NCBI GenBank assembly: GCA_026545765.1
Contig: CM048841.1
Location: 91,403,419 to 91,467,418 of the forward strand
Origin: Plantago major
Lineage: Eukaryota > Streptophyta > Magnoliopsida > Lamiales > Plantaginaceae
DNA length: 64,000 nucleotides
Direction: 5' to 3'
The notes beneath the pieces are model-generated. The model saw only the letters and a program-made list of their open reading frames with translations, had not been told where the DNA came from and ran no database searches. The number at the start of each line of letters is the position of its first letter. Positions within the stretch are counted from its first letter, which is position 1. The position numbers and the translations under genes were made by a program. Below are positions 10,225-22,140 of this stretch, in pieces.

Positions 10225-11522
10225 GGCCGCAAGTAATGGCATGGTGTAATATAAATTTTCCCTCAAAAAGACTTTCGACTTTGTACCCAAAAAAAATGAA
10301 TAGGCGAAGAATGTAAAGGTTCGTAACGCTTTTACTCAAAGTTTCGCTAAAAATTTCTGACGAATTTGCAAATTAATAAAATAATGATATACATTCTTGA
10401 AACTTCAAATGCAGAATGATACAAGACTATAAATAAAGCAAATCAATTATATTGACCTTAAAAACTTAATTAGTGGTAAGGTAGGTGCAATTAGCCTTAA
10501 AAAACTTAGAGGTAAGGTAGTTCCAAACCCTCTATAATCCTCTTTCAATCACGACAGCATTTCACTTACTGTAATCCTCTCTGCAACTCTCTACCCTAAT
10601 ATTTGAGACCCAATTTATTTTCTTTTTCCATTTCTTTCAAATTTCAATTTTAATTTCATTTTCTTTTCTAATTTTGTTATAAACTTCATTATTCATTTCA
10701 TTTAAATGTCGTTAATTAATTATAATATCATATAATTTTTTAAAATCGCATTACTTGAAAATAATTTGTATGTTAAACTTTTCAATTACATTTTACGTTT
10801 AGTAGTTTTTTTATTTTTAAAATTTTTAAAGTGTTAGTTTTATTATTAATATTAAATTTTACATGTGATGTTTCATAGTAGTATATAAGTGTGTTTCAAT
10901 TGTTACAAACTAAAACGTGCGAACACGCTACGCGTGTTATTGTGGAATTTAGTTACAAATAATATAAAAAGTGTATGAAGGTAAGTATTATCGTTATTTC
11001 TAATAATGAATTGTCTTTTTTCGAGTTAAATTAGGGTTTTGGTTAGTGCGAATTGATTTGTTTCAATTTAATTAAAGAAGATGGAGAAGAAATATTGGTT
11101 ATCGTTTGTTGTTATTTTTATGATGAATTGATTTTGTTGGGGTTGAATTAGAGCTTTTAATTTAGTTGGAGAAGATATATTGAGTTTTTTTTTAATGATG
11201 AATTGATTATGCTGTGGTTGATTTAGGGTTTGAAATTTAATTGGAGTAGACAAATTGAGTTTTGTTAATGATAAATCGATTATGTTGGGATTGCATTAAG
11301 GCTTAGAATTAGAATGAATAAAACATATTGATTTTTTGTAACTAAAGTCTAATTTACATATATATTACATATCGGTCCAATTTAATTTAAATTAAATCTA
11401 ATTCACAACTCGATAATGTCCACTTATATATATAATGTAATATTATTATCATGTGTAAAATATTCAACAATACTTAGAAATTGAATATTACAACACTTGA
11501 AAATAAAAATGAAAATACCTTA
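10225..11522. other. AT-rich intergenic DNA with degenerate repeats
   Basis: No gene was found. Between about 11040 and 11300 four diverged units of about 60-70 bp recur, each with GATGAATTGATT..TTGGGGTTGAATTAGGG-type text. The rest is plain AT-rich sequence up to the edge of duplication copy B at 11523. Confidence 0.55.
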
Positions 11523-12890
11523 AAATAAAAGAAAACAAGGAAAAAGAAAACTAAACAAGACAAAGAAAGAAGAGGAAAAAAAAAAAAAAACGCTGACCGC
11601 GTCTGAGATTGTCAAACGCAGCCCAGAGTCTGAGACTTGGACCTAACGCTGCAACCTGTCTCTGAAAGTTGTTGGACATGGTCTCTATGACCCGTAATCT
11701 AGATATTACTGTATAGTCGACATTTTGGTATCCAAGTTGTCTTACATATATAATCGGCCGGCATGGCATGCATTAGACACTGCTGGAGTTCCTACATTAG
11801 GACGGGGTGGTTCGGCTCTTAGTATACGCTCGAGACTAGTGGATTTCGACAACAAGAACTTACCCGAAACATTAACTGAATCACTCTGGAACAGTTTTCT
11901 TATTTACAGCTAGTTTACAAATTAATCTACTTTAGTTAGCCTATTTCCTGGGTTTGTTTCGATTGGAGCAGCAATCTTAATCACCCCCGACTTTCATCAG
12001 TTCATGAATGTATAATGAACTAGTAGTACTCTGTTTCCTGTAAATCACTACTAACAGAAAGAATTGTACTTGAAGCTGAATAAAACAGGACCAACATCAA
12101 GTTGCCTCACACAATGACCATTGGATATATCATATATATATATATATATAGGATGGTGATCTCAGTATTAACTGACAATGTAAAATCATATTCGAAATAC
12201 TAACAGTAGCAGATTGCAACACAATTTATTGGGAAAGGAGAAAAAAATTGAACTGGTCACGGTGAAAAGCTTGCAAAACGATTTAAATTACTGGGACTTC
12301 GATTCTTCGAACAATTAGATGATTTAGATCATTAACCATAGGGTTCGCTATTTCTTGGTTTTGGCTCCAGCATCAGTGCTACCTCCTGCCTGTGCTGCCT
12401 TTTTGGCGGTCTTTTCTTGAAGCGCCTTAGCATCCCTATGAAACCACAAGCACAACATCAAGACACAGCAATAGAAGATCCGAAAGATGCATAAGAAAAG
12501 GTAATGAGATGACATATAGCACCGAAGTATCGGTGCAACACAGGTCATGTTGCTAACTCACTCTTTGAGATATTAAATGTACCAGCCATTAAATGAGATC
12601 TCAACAATTAGCAGCAGAAATTACACAATTGAAAGATATGTAGCAAAAGGAGAAAGCTAATGACTGGACACACATTCCTGACAAAAAATTTACCTCCGTA
12701 ATTAGTTGGACTTTCTGATTTTATGCTGTTATTATTTTCAGGATTAACTTTCATTTAGGGTGATTTTAGCTGAATTCTTCCTGGATTAGAGTCCATCATT
12801 CTGCAGAAAAAATACTCCATTCCAGTTGGAGAATAAATATCCTGAGCATCTCAAAAATTAAACTGAAAATGTCCACGAAAGATCCATTAA
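11523..12890. repeat. Segmental duplication, copy B (uninterrupted)
   Basis: Matches copy A from its first base. It contains the SERF-like last exon (12348-12435), the adjacent intron end, 3' flank and the unfilled copia target AAAGG at 12646-12650. The similarity stops at about 12890, after GATCCATTAA. It is likely the original, because it keeps the full-length exon nearer the rest of the gene. Confidence 0.93.
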
Positions 12891-15800
12891 CAGTCAGAGT
12901 GGAACTCGTTTCCGAGCGCTCTCGATATCAGCCAACCCCCTACCCCTGGCCCTTCCCCAACAAGAGGGTTTGATTTAACTGCAAAACAAGCAGGAGTGGT
13001 TCAAATGGCCTCTCCACTCCCTGACATAGTCACTCACCACAGGATGAAGATGTGCTCTGCTCAGGCAGTCAGGCCAATGACAGCACTTTGGTCCGTGGTG
13101 AAGTGTGATATATTCTCAATACCTATGTTACGGAAAAGTACATGCAGAACTAAAAATGCCAGGCACGGATACATATATGCAATTCTGATAAAAATTAGTA
13201 TTTGACAATGGTCAAGTGCAAGATTCTGAAAGGAGGTAAGGCCAGAGCCGCAGAATATGTGGATAAGAATGATAAAAAGCAGCAGAATTTCTATCTGATG
13301 GACAAGATTCCAATCAATGATGGAGCAAGACAACAAAACCATATGTTGTACAGTTCATTGCTGCTGAGAAATCACTTTGTTCCACCTATGAAGGCCAAAA
13401 TTTTCCAAAGCCTTATAGGGAAAATTCCCAAATATGATGAGAGGCAAAAGGATGCTCTCAGCTCAACCAAAATAGATGGCCGTGTCAAGAGTATTAAACA
13501 ATATAATAAGTCTCTAATTGTCCTGTAAAAGCGTTAAACCCAAATCTACAAAATCGAATTTTCACTTTCTCTCAACATTCGCCATCTCCTTCTACAATCG
13601 ACACAACCCATCGCCAATTCTCCCGTAGCCATTTCACTCCGAACGGCGAAACCACTTCAGAGGAATCCGCAACAAATAATTAGTCTCTATTTGTCCTTTG
13701 TTTGTTTCTCTCCATTTCTTCTCTTCACAAAACATAACGATTGGGTCCATGAACCGATCTCCTTTAAATAATCATAGCCGCTTAACCTTCCAACCTCATC
13801 GGTATTTCTCCTTATTCTCCTTATTGTTTCATGAATACACCGTCATGCCCACAGGTGGCGCCGGTAAACTGAAGATGCAATGCCGATAATTTGTCCGAAT
13901 TCTACTTTTTCTGAGGTGATGAGTATAAGGTTAGCCCTATTCTTATTTCCAGATTTCAAGCTGTCATTTCCTACACTTTTGCGTATGTATATTGTGAAGC
14001 TGCTCCGGGCTTGTTTGTTTGTTCAAATTTAAATCAAATTCGTGGTTTTCAATGTTTATTTTCTTTCTTGTTGTTAGTGTTTGTGCTGATTTGACGAAGG
14101 TATAGTTCAATTTTTTACCTTTATAGGATTGGGATGGTAAAACTTTAAGGTGTAAGGAATGGAGATCACGCCAATAAGGTGTTTGATGAAATGCTCGAGA
14201 TGTTTTTGCTTTCTTCTGGACAGAGGTAACTAATCTGTGGTTCTCTCTGATTGCAAAAGCCGCTTAATTCTGAATGTGATGTCAAGTGATATTAATTGAG
14301 TTAAACAACTTATTAAGGCGTGATTTCACACTATTTTCCATTTCAAACTGAACAACACAGCTTCTCAAAGGTCACCACCAATCGGTTTGATCGTCACCAG
14401 CACTTCAATTGGAACTTCATTCACTGTCCTTTAAATTATTAATGTGCTGCTTACCTTGTCAAAATTTTACTACTTGCTAAAAAGTTGTTTGTTCGTAATA
14501 GTTCGTGTTGCTATTTTTGTACAGTGAATTTCAGATTAAATTCATCTATAAAATAGGAAAGGCATAAAAAAAATTGTCATTTATCGGAGTTTATTGATTA
14601 TGAACTATTGTACTTTAACTTCGGTCTAATGGATCGATTGGAATTAGGGTAACAGTTCATTTCCCATTAGTTATCAATGGAAGAGCGCTTATGTCTCTCT
14701 TATTAGTTATGGGGGCAAAGTAATGGAGTGGTTTTATAATTGTTTCTAACGTGAGTAACACTGGCCTTAATTTATATATGGAGTATGTATTTGTGATGGG
14801 TTCAGAGTATGAATATGGTCTGCAGGGCATAAACAAGCATCTATAGTGTGTGCGTGAAAACTATATATGAATGTTAGAGCAGTTGATTTACTCGGAACTT
14901 GAAAAACCAAAACCAAATAGTGTTTTCAAATATATAGTGAATGTAGGTAGTATTTAAGTGACCATTATCTCCTGGCGTAATATGTTCTTGGTGCGGGAAT
15001 CGGTATATGCCATTACATGAATATGATGTTATTTCTCTAGGTCTTGAACAGTTTGTTTTGTTGCTTCCATGGCGTTCTGTACAACATCTTCCCTTTGTAA
15101 TGTAACCATGCTGATATTTTACTTTAACACCACCATTTTTAAGATGTTCCTATTTTTACTCATGATCATGTATGCATTACCTTACAGAAGGGCATTTTTA
15201 CACCTTACATCCTTATTATTTGAACTAGAGAAACTGAATCACTCTCATTTCTTAAAAACAGTTCACCGGAAATTATTGCATCACTACATGCAGAATTAGA
15301 GGTGTTCGGTTGCCCGATGCCAGTGGCAATCATGATGTGGGTGGATTTTGGATTGTCTTCAGGCAGAAGCATTACCTTGCCATAAGGACCTAAAGACTAA
15401 AGAGAATTGCACAAGAACAGAGGTAACAGCCACGTAAGTTGAGTGCTGACTGCTATGATTTCTTAACATTTTCGACATGGAGCAATTTATCCTCATTTTA
15501 TAAATAGCAGGGATGTAATGTGAAATTGTGCTGAAAAATTAGATCCCACTTAGTACTGTCAGCAAAAACTTTAGATTACTGTTAAGTTAAAAACTTTCAA
15601 GTGAATCAGTTGGGTATTTGCCATAGTTGCTGGAAAATTGAGATTTTAAGCAGCTTATCATAAGCTAGACTAGCTTATCATAAGCTAGACTGCTAGAGAC
15701 AGAAACTGGTTTTGCAAATGTCTTTTTTGATCAATCTGCTGCAGATAGACAATAATAAGTTCTTTATAAACTTTGGCAAACAGGCACTTACGAATTGCGT

Positions 15801-18800
15801 TTTACCATGTTGTGAACTTGACAAAAGTAGCTTTGGACTGGACAAGGTGTTGATGTGTTCAATGTGATTGCTAAGATATGAGTTTTGTAACTGCTTGAAG
15901 ACTTGAGTGTATATTGTGATCACAGGAATTTCGACACGTGCTTTCGTAATTGTCCTGGTGTGTTGAATCCTGATTGGTTCTTGATTGATCAGCTGATCAA
16001 TGTTAGATCATTTATTTCATTTTCAACCAAATGAATGTAATGCTTTTTGCTTTACCCGCATCTATCACCTCCACCATCAATTATTTTGGTCATTCTGACT
16101 TCTGAGTTTATTGTACTACATGCTTTAATCTTTTGAAACAACAGAAGATGGTTTAGAAGATTATATACGTGGGTCATTGAACAGTTCAAGTAGTTAATAG
16201 ATTGATGTGCATGACCAATTAAATCTGATTTGCTTAATTTTAAGTTTGTTTGGTTGGGTTAGTTTTCGACTGTGAAATGTGTCTTATCTAAGTGTCGCTG
16301 AGAATTTATCACCACCACCTCAGGTTATCCAACCTGCCCCAATGACTTGGGAGCAACCATATGCAACCGGTGAAGTAAGCGCAATGATTTTGGACAGAGA
16401 TACTTCGTTTGTCATTGGCTTTATAGGACACGGCGACACTGGAAAGATGTTGGGCTGGAAGCAGGTAGAGGTGCCTTTTATGGATCTTGTAGAAGCTGAA
16501 GCTCATGCACTGTGAGATGCTTTGTATCTCGCAACTGGTAGAAGCTTAATGGAAGAGGCATTGGAATCAGACTATCGGGATTAAGGAAAAAGTTAAACAC
16601 AGCAGATGCAGATTCGTGAACTGATGGGTGTCGTGAAGGTATTCAAGAAATAAAGTTTATGTTGTCACGAATAGGCTATTGCAAAGTTTTACATGCTCCT
16701 CCTCGTGCAAATTTTTTGCAATTTAGCAAATACTAACACTAAGTACTGTGTTGAATGGAAGTTTAAAATGCTTTAGCTAAAAAAGCTAAGGGTTGTGTTG
16801 ACTTGAAGTTAAAAAGTGATATAGCTTAAAAAACACCAAGGGATGTACAGGGTAACCAATCCCATATTCACCACCATCTCCTTCATTTACAGGCATGTAA
16901 TTGATTTGCTAACCACGAGTTTATGGCTGTGTGATCATAGATAGGCGTTCATCAATAGATTTATAGGATTTGGTCACTGAACATGTTCACCAATAGGCTC
17001 CGAATTAACTTACTCCCCCCACTTGCTCCTGTTTTACTTAGTGAACTGGGGTAAGCTATTTATTAAGATAGGATATCCAACAAATTTAATCTGTTATTGT
17101 AAATGATTTCGACTTGTGAAGATGGAAACTTTATTAACATATGATTAGCTTTTTTAAATGTGCATACATTAATTTGGTTACGTTTGTGATGCAGGGAGTT
17201 CTTGAAAAAGAAACACAGCATAGCATGATCCTTGGGGAACTGAACTACTGCAAGGATTGATTGGGACTTCCCGGAAAAGCAGCAGCTCGGGCTTTACAGG
17301 ATCTCACCAAATATCCCAAAAGAAATTATGGAGACAAGCTTGATTGATTGGTTAAAGACAAGGATAGATTGATTGGTTAAAGACAAGCTTGAAACTCTTA
17401 CTAAGCGAAAATAAATTATGGAGACTGGAGCTGCCAAAAGTCAAGTGATGGAGCTAAAAGAGCAAAGGTTTGTTAGACCCCAACTTGGTTAATGACGCAT
17501 GGAAACTGGTTGTAGTATGTAAATGCTTTTACAATTTTGGCATAATTAGCTTGATTCTTGGTTGTATTGTCTCTTGGCATTATTAGTATTATTTTTAAAG
17601 GTAGCAAATGTGACGTAGAGTGTTGAAACTTGTTGTCACAATAGGTCAATAGCCACTTGACCATTCTTACGATTGTTTTGTCATATACTCCCTCTCCTTC
17701 CATGGTGTAGTTGAAATTGAAGAAGTTACATTGAGAGGTTGTGACCTTTTGTATTTAATACAGCTACTTTGGAATTTAAGTGTATTTTCATGTATTTCTT
17801 TCCCTCTAAACACAATCATATCTTTTTTTTTAAACACGGGCACCATGATTAGCGCGGTGCATCAACTCTAGTATCTTAATAAGTGGAGTACTAACTAAAC
17901 TGCCTCCTATTTCTTGAAATAGCAAATAGAAGTACTCAGACAAACTGCTAAAATTGCTAAACTCCGAGTTGGTAAACAAAATAGATGCAGATAACATATT
18001 TTTGTGGTGTGGGGTTCAAGAATGACCTTGTCCATGGGACATAAGTCAATTCCTTATTGACACCAGAAAATTCTTTTACTGTTTTAGTTCACAAATCGCA
18101 CAACTCCGATTGACACCTATAAACATACTACTCTTTAAACTTAAACCAGTTGTTGCTGAGCATTATTTTTTCTACAGAATCAAATCGCATCAAGCACTGC
18201 ATAATACTCCCTCCGTTTCTGTAAAAGTGAAACAATTTTGATTTATACCGTTTTTAAGAAAAATGCGTGCTCCCCAAAAGTATATGGTTAAGAATGAGTT
18301 TGAGATATTAATTGAGTGGAAAAGTACACGTGGCCCAAAAATGTTTGGTTGATAATGAATTGTATTATGGAAGTAATTTACATAAAAGTAAATGTACCAA
18401 AACGGAAAATTGTTTCACTTTTACAGAAAATGAGGGAGTAATAACTTGAAATACAGGAATCAGCTAGAACAATCAATTACATAACAGATTAAAATCAGAT
18501 CCAACAAGATGTCACCAACTCAATTCTACATACACCCAAAGCAGATAGCAGATCTCAAATCCTAACACTCAAACAGCTAAAATCACACAGAGATCAAGGA
18601 TTCCATGACTAAAACAGCTCAAATCAAACACATATCAAGGATTCCACGAAAGCAACATAGTATCTACAAAGCATTCAATCTGTTTTCTATTGTTCGAAAG
18701 CAGGAATTAAGCTATCTGAAGCACCGAAAGTATCAATTCTAGACTTCTAAACATCAAAACGAAAAACAAAGACCATAACAGAAGCTCGAATCAAACAAAA

Positions 18801-18932
18801 AAACAATAATTAAGTAAAAAAAATTTACCTTTCACGACGTTGTTCAGGGGTCAACCCATCGTCTTTCTTCTTATTGCCACCAGCTCGAGCAGCAGCTCTT
18901 TCTCTGTCTTTCTCTCTCTGATTTCCACGTTT
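12348..18932 (-). CDS. SERF/4F5-like small EDRK-rich protein; exons 18829-18932 and 12348-12435
   Basis: The exon at 18932-18829 encodes [19 protein letters not shown] then [14 protein letters not shown], the 4F5/SERF N-terminal signature (RGNQRE..., DGLTPEQ). It ends GAAAG|GTAAAT. The exon at 12435-12348 begins after CATAG| and continues [19 protein letters not shown] to KTKK-stop. The phase-2 junction restores the family's RRERDAKALQ run exactly, which supports the 6.4-kb intron. SERF proteins are small, highly charged and partly disordered; in animals they modify amyloid aggregation, while the plant role is poorly known. The initiator codon is not resolved. The exon starts at acceptor AACTGAAAG|AAACGTGG, so a short upstream exon supplying ATG (expected MT/MK before RGNQ) must lie above 18933; no donor there is convincing. 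A duplicate last exon lies at 825-909. Confidence 0.75.
12891..13201. other. Intron sequence beyond the duplication edge, no feature
   Basis: Sequence unique to copy B's right side, within the SERF-like intron. It has short open stretches but no recognisable gene. Confidence 0.5.
13202..13528 (+). CDS. Unrecognised 108-codon ORF inside the SERF-like intron
   Basis: Begins [19 protein letters not shown], is Lys-rich and ends [14 protein letters not shown]. It has no signal peptide or membrane segment, and I recognise no domain. It is on the opposite strand to the SERF-like gene. A pyrimidine-rich, 5'UTR-like stretch follows at about 13550-13680. It may be a decayed gene piece brought in with surrounding DNA, or chance. 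No promoter or introns are evident. Confidence 0.2.
   Translation: MTMVKCKILKGGKARAAEYVDKNDKKQQNFYLMDKIPINDGARQQNHMLYSSLLLRNHFVPPMKAKIFQSLIGKIPKYDERQKDALSSTKIDGRVKSIKQYNKSLIVL
13529..16278. other. SERF-like intron, no clear gene
   Basis: A CT-rich stretch at 13550-13680 looks like a plant 5' leader but leads into no long ORF. At about 14163-14200 the plus strand reads HANKVFDEM, which resembles one PPR-repeat edge but is isolated. A small direct repeat of CTTATCATAAGCTAGACT lies near 15655-15695. Nothing else is recognisable. Confidence 0.5.
16279..16584 (+). pseudogene. RNase H-like (RVT_3 type) coding fragment
   Basis: The frame reads [20 protein letters not shown], then [16 protein letters not shown] and MEEALESD. 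This resembles the plant RNase H-like pattern (RDxxGxxL ... AEAxALRxALxLA ... ESD). A TGA (16513-16515) stands where the family has Arg. The N-terminal VDGSF-type strand carrying the first catalytic Asp is not seen. The source could be a host RNase H-domain gene or the end of a LINE. It lies in the SERF-like intron on the opposite strand. Confidence 0.35.
16585..18206. other. SERF-like intron, no clear gene
   Basis: After CAG at 17194 the plus strand has a short open stretch ([19 protein letters not shown]...) with an in-frame stop, possibly a further exon relic of the RNase H-like piece. A 26-bp tandem repeat of GATTGATTGGTTAAAGACAAG lies at about 17340-17390. Nothing else was found. Confidence 0.45.
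18207..18438. mobile_element. Stowaway-type MITE (Tc1/mariner)
   Basis: Starts CTCCCTCCGTTTCTGTAAAA and ends with the inverted match TTTTACAGAAAATGAGGGAG. The TIRs pair over more than 30 bp (…GTGAAACAATTTT). The target duplication is TA (18205-18206 and 18439-18440). At 232 bp with no ORF it is a classic non-autonomous Stowaway. It sits in the SERF-like intron, about 390 bp from the upstream exon. Confidence 0.95.
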
Positions 18933-19260
18933 CTTTCAGTTAAGGAAAGGAAAAAAAAAAAAAAAAAACAATCACAGGAAAAGCACGATGACATGATTAA
19001 GGTTTGATTAAACAAACTGAAACGAGAAAAAGTAAACGATGTAAGAGGATATGAGTCATGATGATGATGATAACAACGAACAAACGAACGATGCCGAAAG
19101 CGGAATGAAACAAAGTCTGCGCGAGAGAGAAGAAGACGACCGAGATTTGGCAAAAAAAAGAAATTGGGGTATATGTCACAACAATGGGTGGTAATTTTCA
19201 TTCCACACCCCCGGAATTTTTCAACGATATTCATTTACCTACCCCTAGACTTTCCCATCT
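18933..19260 (-). promoter_or_regulatory. 5' leader/promoter side of the SERF-like gene
   Basis: On the minus strand, CT-rich leader-like text (CGTCTTCTTCTCTCTCGCGC, 19119-19138) precedes ATCATCATCATCATG (19056-19070) and a T-tract before the acceptor at 18933. An upstream non-coding or very short first exon is likely here. No clean donor or TATA box was assigned. Confidence 0.35.
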
Positions 19261-19357
19261 ACGGATCTACCCCATTATTATGACCGCTTAATTGTTTACG
19301 GTCATACTTGCATCGGTTTAACGTAAAGTTACCTTGCTACATTTTCAAATGAAATTC

Positions 19358-19650
19358 CGAATCGAATCGAATCGAATTGTAGTATAACATATAACTAAGG
19401 TAATCGAATCGAATCGAATGAGTTTTCAGTTGAAGAGAACAGATAGTTTATTAGTATAATTTTTAATTGTGCTATAAAACTCGTTAGACTCTGTTCTTTT
19501 CAACTGAAATTTACTGAACTGAACTGAACTGAATTGTAGTATAACATATAACTAAGCAGAACTGAACTGAACTGAATGAGTTTTCAGTTGAAGAGAACAG
19601 ATAGTTTATTAGTATAATTTTTAATTGTGCTATAAAACTCGTTGTTTTAG
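19358..19650. repeat. Duplicated hairpin element with two different pentamer repeats
   Basis: Two copies at a 159-bp offset share ATTGTAGTATAACATATAAC and the text from GAGTTTTCAGTTGAAGAGAAC to AAAACTCGTT. In the first copy the flanking microsatellite is (GAATC)n; in the second it is (GAACT)n. Arms 19492-19509 and 19582-19599 form an inverted repeat (TGTTCTTTTCAACTGAAA). Similar degenerate pieces occur near 37651-37740 and 55060-55200. It looks like a MITE family carrying pentamer arrays; superfamily unknown. Confidence 0.65.
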
Positions 19651-20576
19651 TTATATTGAAAATGATGATTGTTTAGTAGAAGTTCTATAACATATGGCTA
19701 AAGTAGGTATTCTGAGTGGTTTGGACTTAGGTGCACTATGAATTAAAATTAAAGAGTATGTGTCTTCTAAGGTATTCTTGTGTGGTGGTTGATCTACTCC
19801 GCCTATTATTCTAGATGAAACTTATGTTCTCTAGCATTGTGATCATAGTTGATCTAAAAGTTGGACTTGTTATTTTAGTGTTATAGAGTTCAAGATTTAT
19901 ACCTTGCCTAAGAGATTTATGTCAATTTTTTATTGATATTAACATTGATTCAAAATTCTAAAAAAATGATAAAGTTTCGTAAAGAAGGTAACAAGGATGG
20001 TTTTATAATATTTGGTGCAAGAAAGAATATAGCCAATATTAAAATACTCCCTCCCTTAATCACTTGGAGCGAAAGCAAGATTGTGAGCACATGAGTGTTA
20101 AAATTTAAAAAATAAAAAAAAAGCGCAATCACCTTAGGACGCTTGTTATTAATTATATAAAATATTTTTTATTTGTAGAATTATTCACGAATAATTAGAT
20201 TAGATTTATCATACTTCAATATTTTTTTTCAATTTTATAAAACATAAATTAATAAACAATGCAAACTACTCAAAAGTAGTTTATAAAATTAAAATTAATC
20301 TGCTAATAGCAATAAGTGTAGTTAATAACAAATCATTTAACCTCAAATTCACGAAACAAAACTACTTGTTTGGTTTATCAACTTATATTATCCATAACCT
20401 CTGCAATCACAAACTCAGTAACAGTTTGTCAAAATTTCTTTTCTTTCACAAAATTGAACATTAAATTGTTTTCATGAAACCACATTATATATGCAATAGT
20501 TTGGGGCGAAATAAGTGCAACTGACCATGTCAAAATTTAAAAAAAAATAAAAATTGTTCAATTATAATTAAATATT
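19651..20576. other. AT-rich intergenic DNA, no gene
   Basis: No ORF or RNA gene. TACTCCCTCCC near 20045 resembles one Stowaway end without a partner. Confidence 0.5.
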
Positions 20577-20581
20577 CTAAC

Positions 20582-21589
20582 TGTAGACGCTCAGAAATCT
20601 ACAATCAAATTAGGTTAATGAATTGGGGGGCACCGACAATCTGCAAGGCAACAAGAGCAAACGAGACGTAAGGTACCAAGGTGACATCGGTGTGGTGCCG
20701 ACCGTATGGACTCCGACACTCAAGTTAGTAAGCTGATAGAAGATGAATAGAGTAATAGAGACAAAGAGAGAGATGATGGAGGTCGACTTATCCTGTTGAC
20801 GGTTCGACAATGTATTGATGGATACCGGCGATAGGCTAGCTGACCTTGCTGGAAGTGGCTGGTTGGCTATCGTCGGATAGTGATGGAAGGGTACCGGTGA
20901 GAGGCTAGCTGACCTTGCTGGAAGTGGCTGGTTGGCTATCGTCGGATGGTATGATAAGATGGCGGAAGGTGATAGATGACTGATGGACGTTGGATGATGA
21001 TGGAAGGTGATAGGTGATGATCAAGATGTAAGGCAATGATCAGTGATGGTTGATAGCTTGATAACTTGATAGCTTGATAGAGCTGGAGGCGTTAGATTGA
21101 TAGCTAGGGTTTCTCGTAGTGTGTATGAGATAAGTTCCTCCTTCCACCTGCCTTCCTTTATAGCCTTTCGACCCGTTAGAGTCCATACCAACCTTCCCTA
21201 TATTTCGGGTGAGGAGTCTTTTAGTGGGTTGGACTATGTCAAGCCGGTTGCTTACTGACTGAATGAGTCAATCAAGCAATGCGAGTTGGTTAGTTTGTTA
21301 GACTGACGTGGTCAGTCATGCAAGGTAAGTTGGCTAGCTTGTCAACCACTTGGGTGACTGGCAAGGCTAGACGAGCAAGGTAGCTTGCTAACCAGCTAGA
21401 AGTTTGGTGAGGTCAAGTGACCCAAGTAGCCTGTGGACTACACGGTTGGATGAGTGGCTTAGCTTGGTGGGTGAGCTTATTGCTCTTTGGAATTCAATTT
21501 GCGTATAAAGCCAAAATGTACTCCTTAATGGACCATGGATTGGCCCGTAGTCTTGGTGGGCTAATCAAGTACGAATTTTAGCCAGTAAA
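20582..21589 (-). repeat. 3' LTR of the Tat-type element
   Basis: About 1008 bp, next to the polypurine tract at 21590-21605. It retains a segment near 21180 that the other LTR lacks, and one more GCTTGATA unit. Confidence 0.92.
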
Positions 21590-21839
21590 GTTTGTCCCCC
21601 ACTCTACAAGTCGAGGGTCTCGAGTTGTAGAGTAGAGTTTCTATGTCTGAATAGCCATGCTTGCCATATTTCAGACAGATGACTTGTCCCATCTTTGGAT
21701 GTTTTGATCTCTTTGAATGAAACGGTTATTCTGTGAATTTACAAGAATAATAAATTACAACCTCATCGCCAGGGAGAGCGATTAGCTAATCACTTTTGAT
21801 CTTGGGATTGCATTTTAAAATTGGGGCTTAGGTGGTACC

Positions 21840-22140
21840 ATCCCAAGTCAAATTGGAGGGCGGCATGGTGACATGCCAGCCTGGTTGATAGCATGCCATC
21901 CCAAGTTATATTAGATGATGGCATGATAACTGGCCGGCTGGTTGGTAGCATGATGGCATGGTAGCATGCCAGCCTGGTTATTTTTTTTTTTTTTATCATG
22001 CCAGCCTGGTTGGTAGCATGCCATCCCAAATTATATTGGATGATGGCATAGTAGCGTGCCAGCCTGGTTGATAGCATGTCATCCCAAGTTATATTGGATG
22101 ATGGCATGGTAATGTGCTAGCCTGGTTGATAGCCTACCAT
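21840..22140. repeat. Tandem repeats of about 58 bp in the Tat 3' region
   Basis: About four diverged units share AGCCTGGTTGATAGCATGCC and TTATATTGGATGATGGCAT. A T-run interrupts them near 21980. They lead directly into the 53-bp array. Confidence 0.75.

Noticed and set aside
14163-14200. PPR-like text HANKVFDEM
   Set aside because: A single 9-residue match with stops around it and no further repeats; most likely chance.
18851-19234. 127-codon minus-strand ORF overlapping the SERF-like exon
   Set aside because: Wrong frame. The SERF signature ([14 protein letters not shown] ... DGLTPEQ) is in another frame, bounded by proper splice sites.
21790-22107. 105-codon minus-strand ORF
   Set aside because: It is a reading of the 58-bp tandem repeat and has no coding signal of its own.
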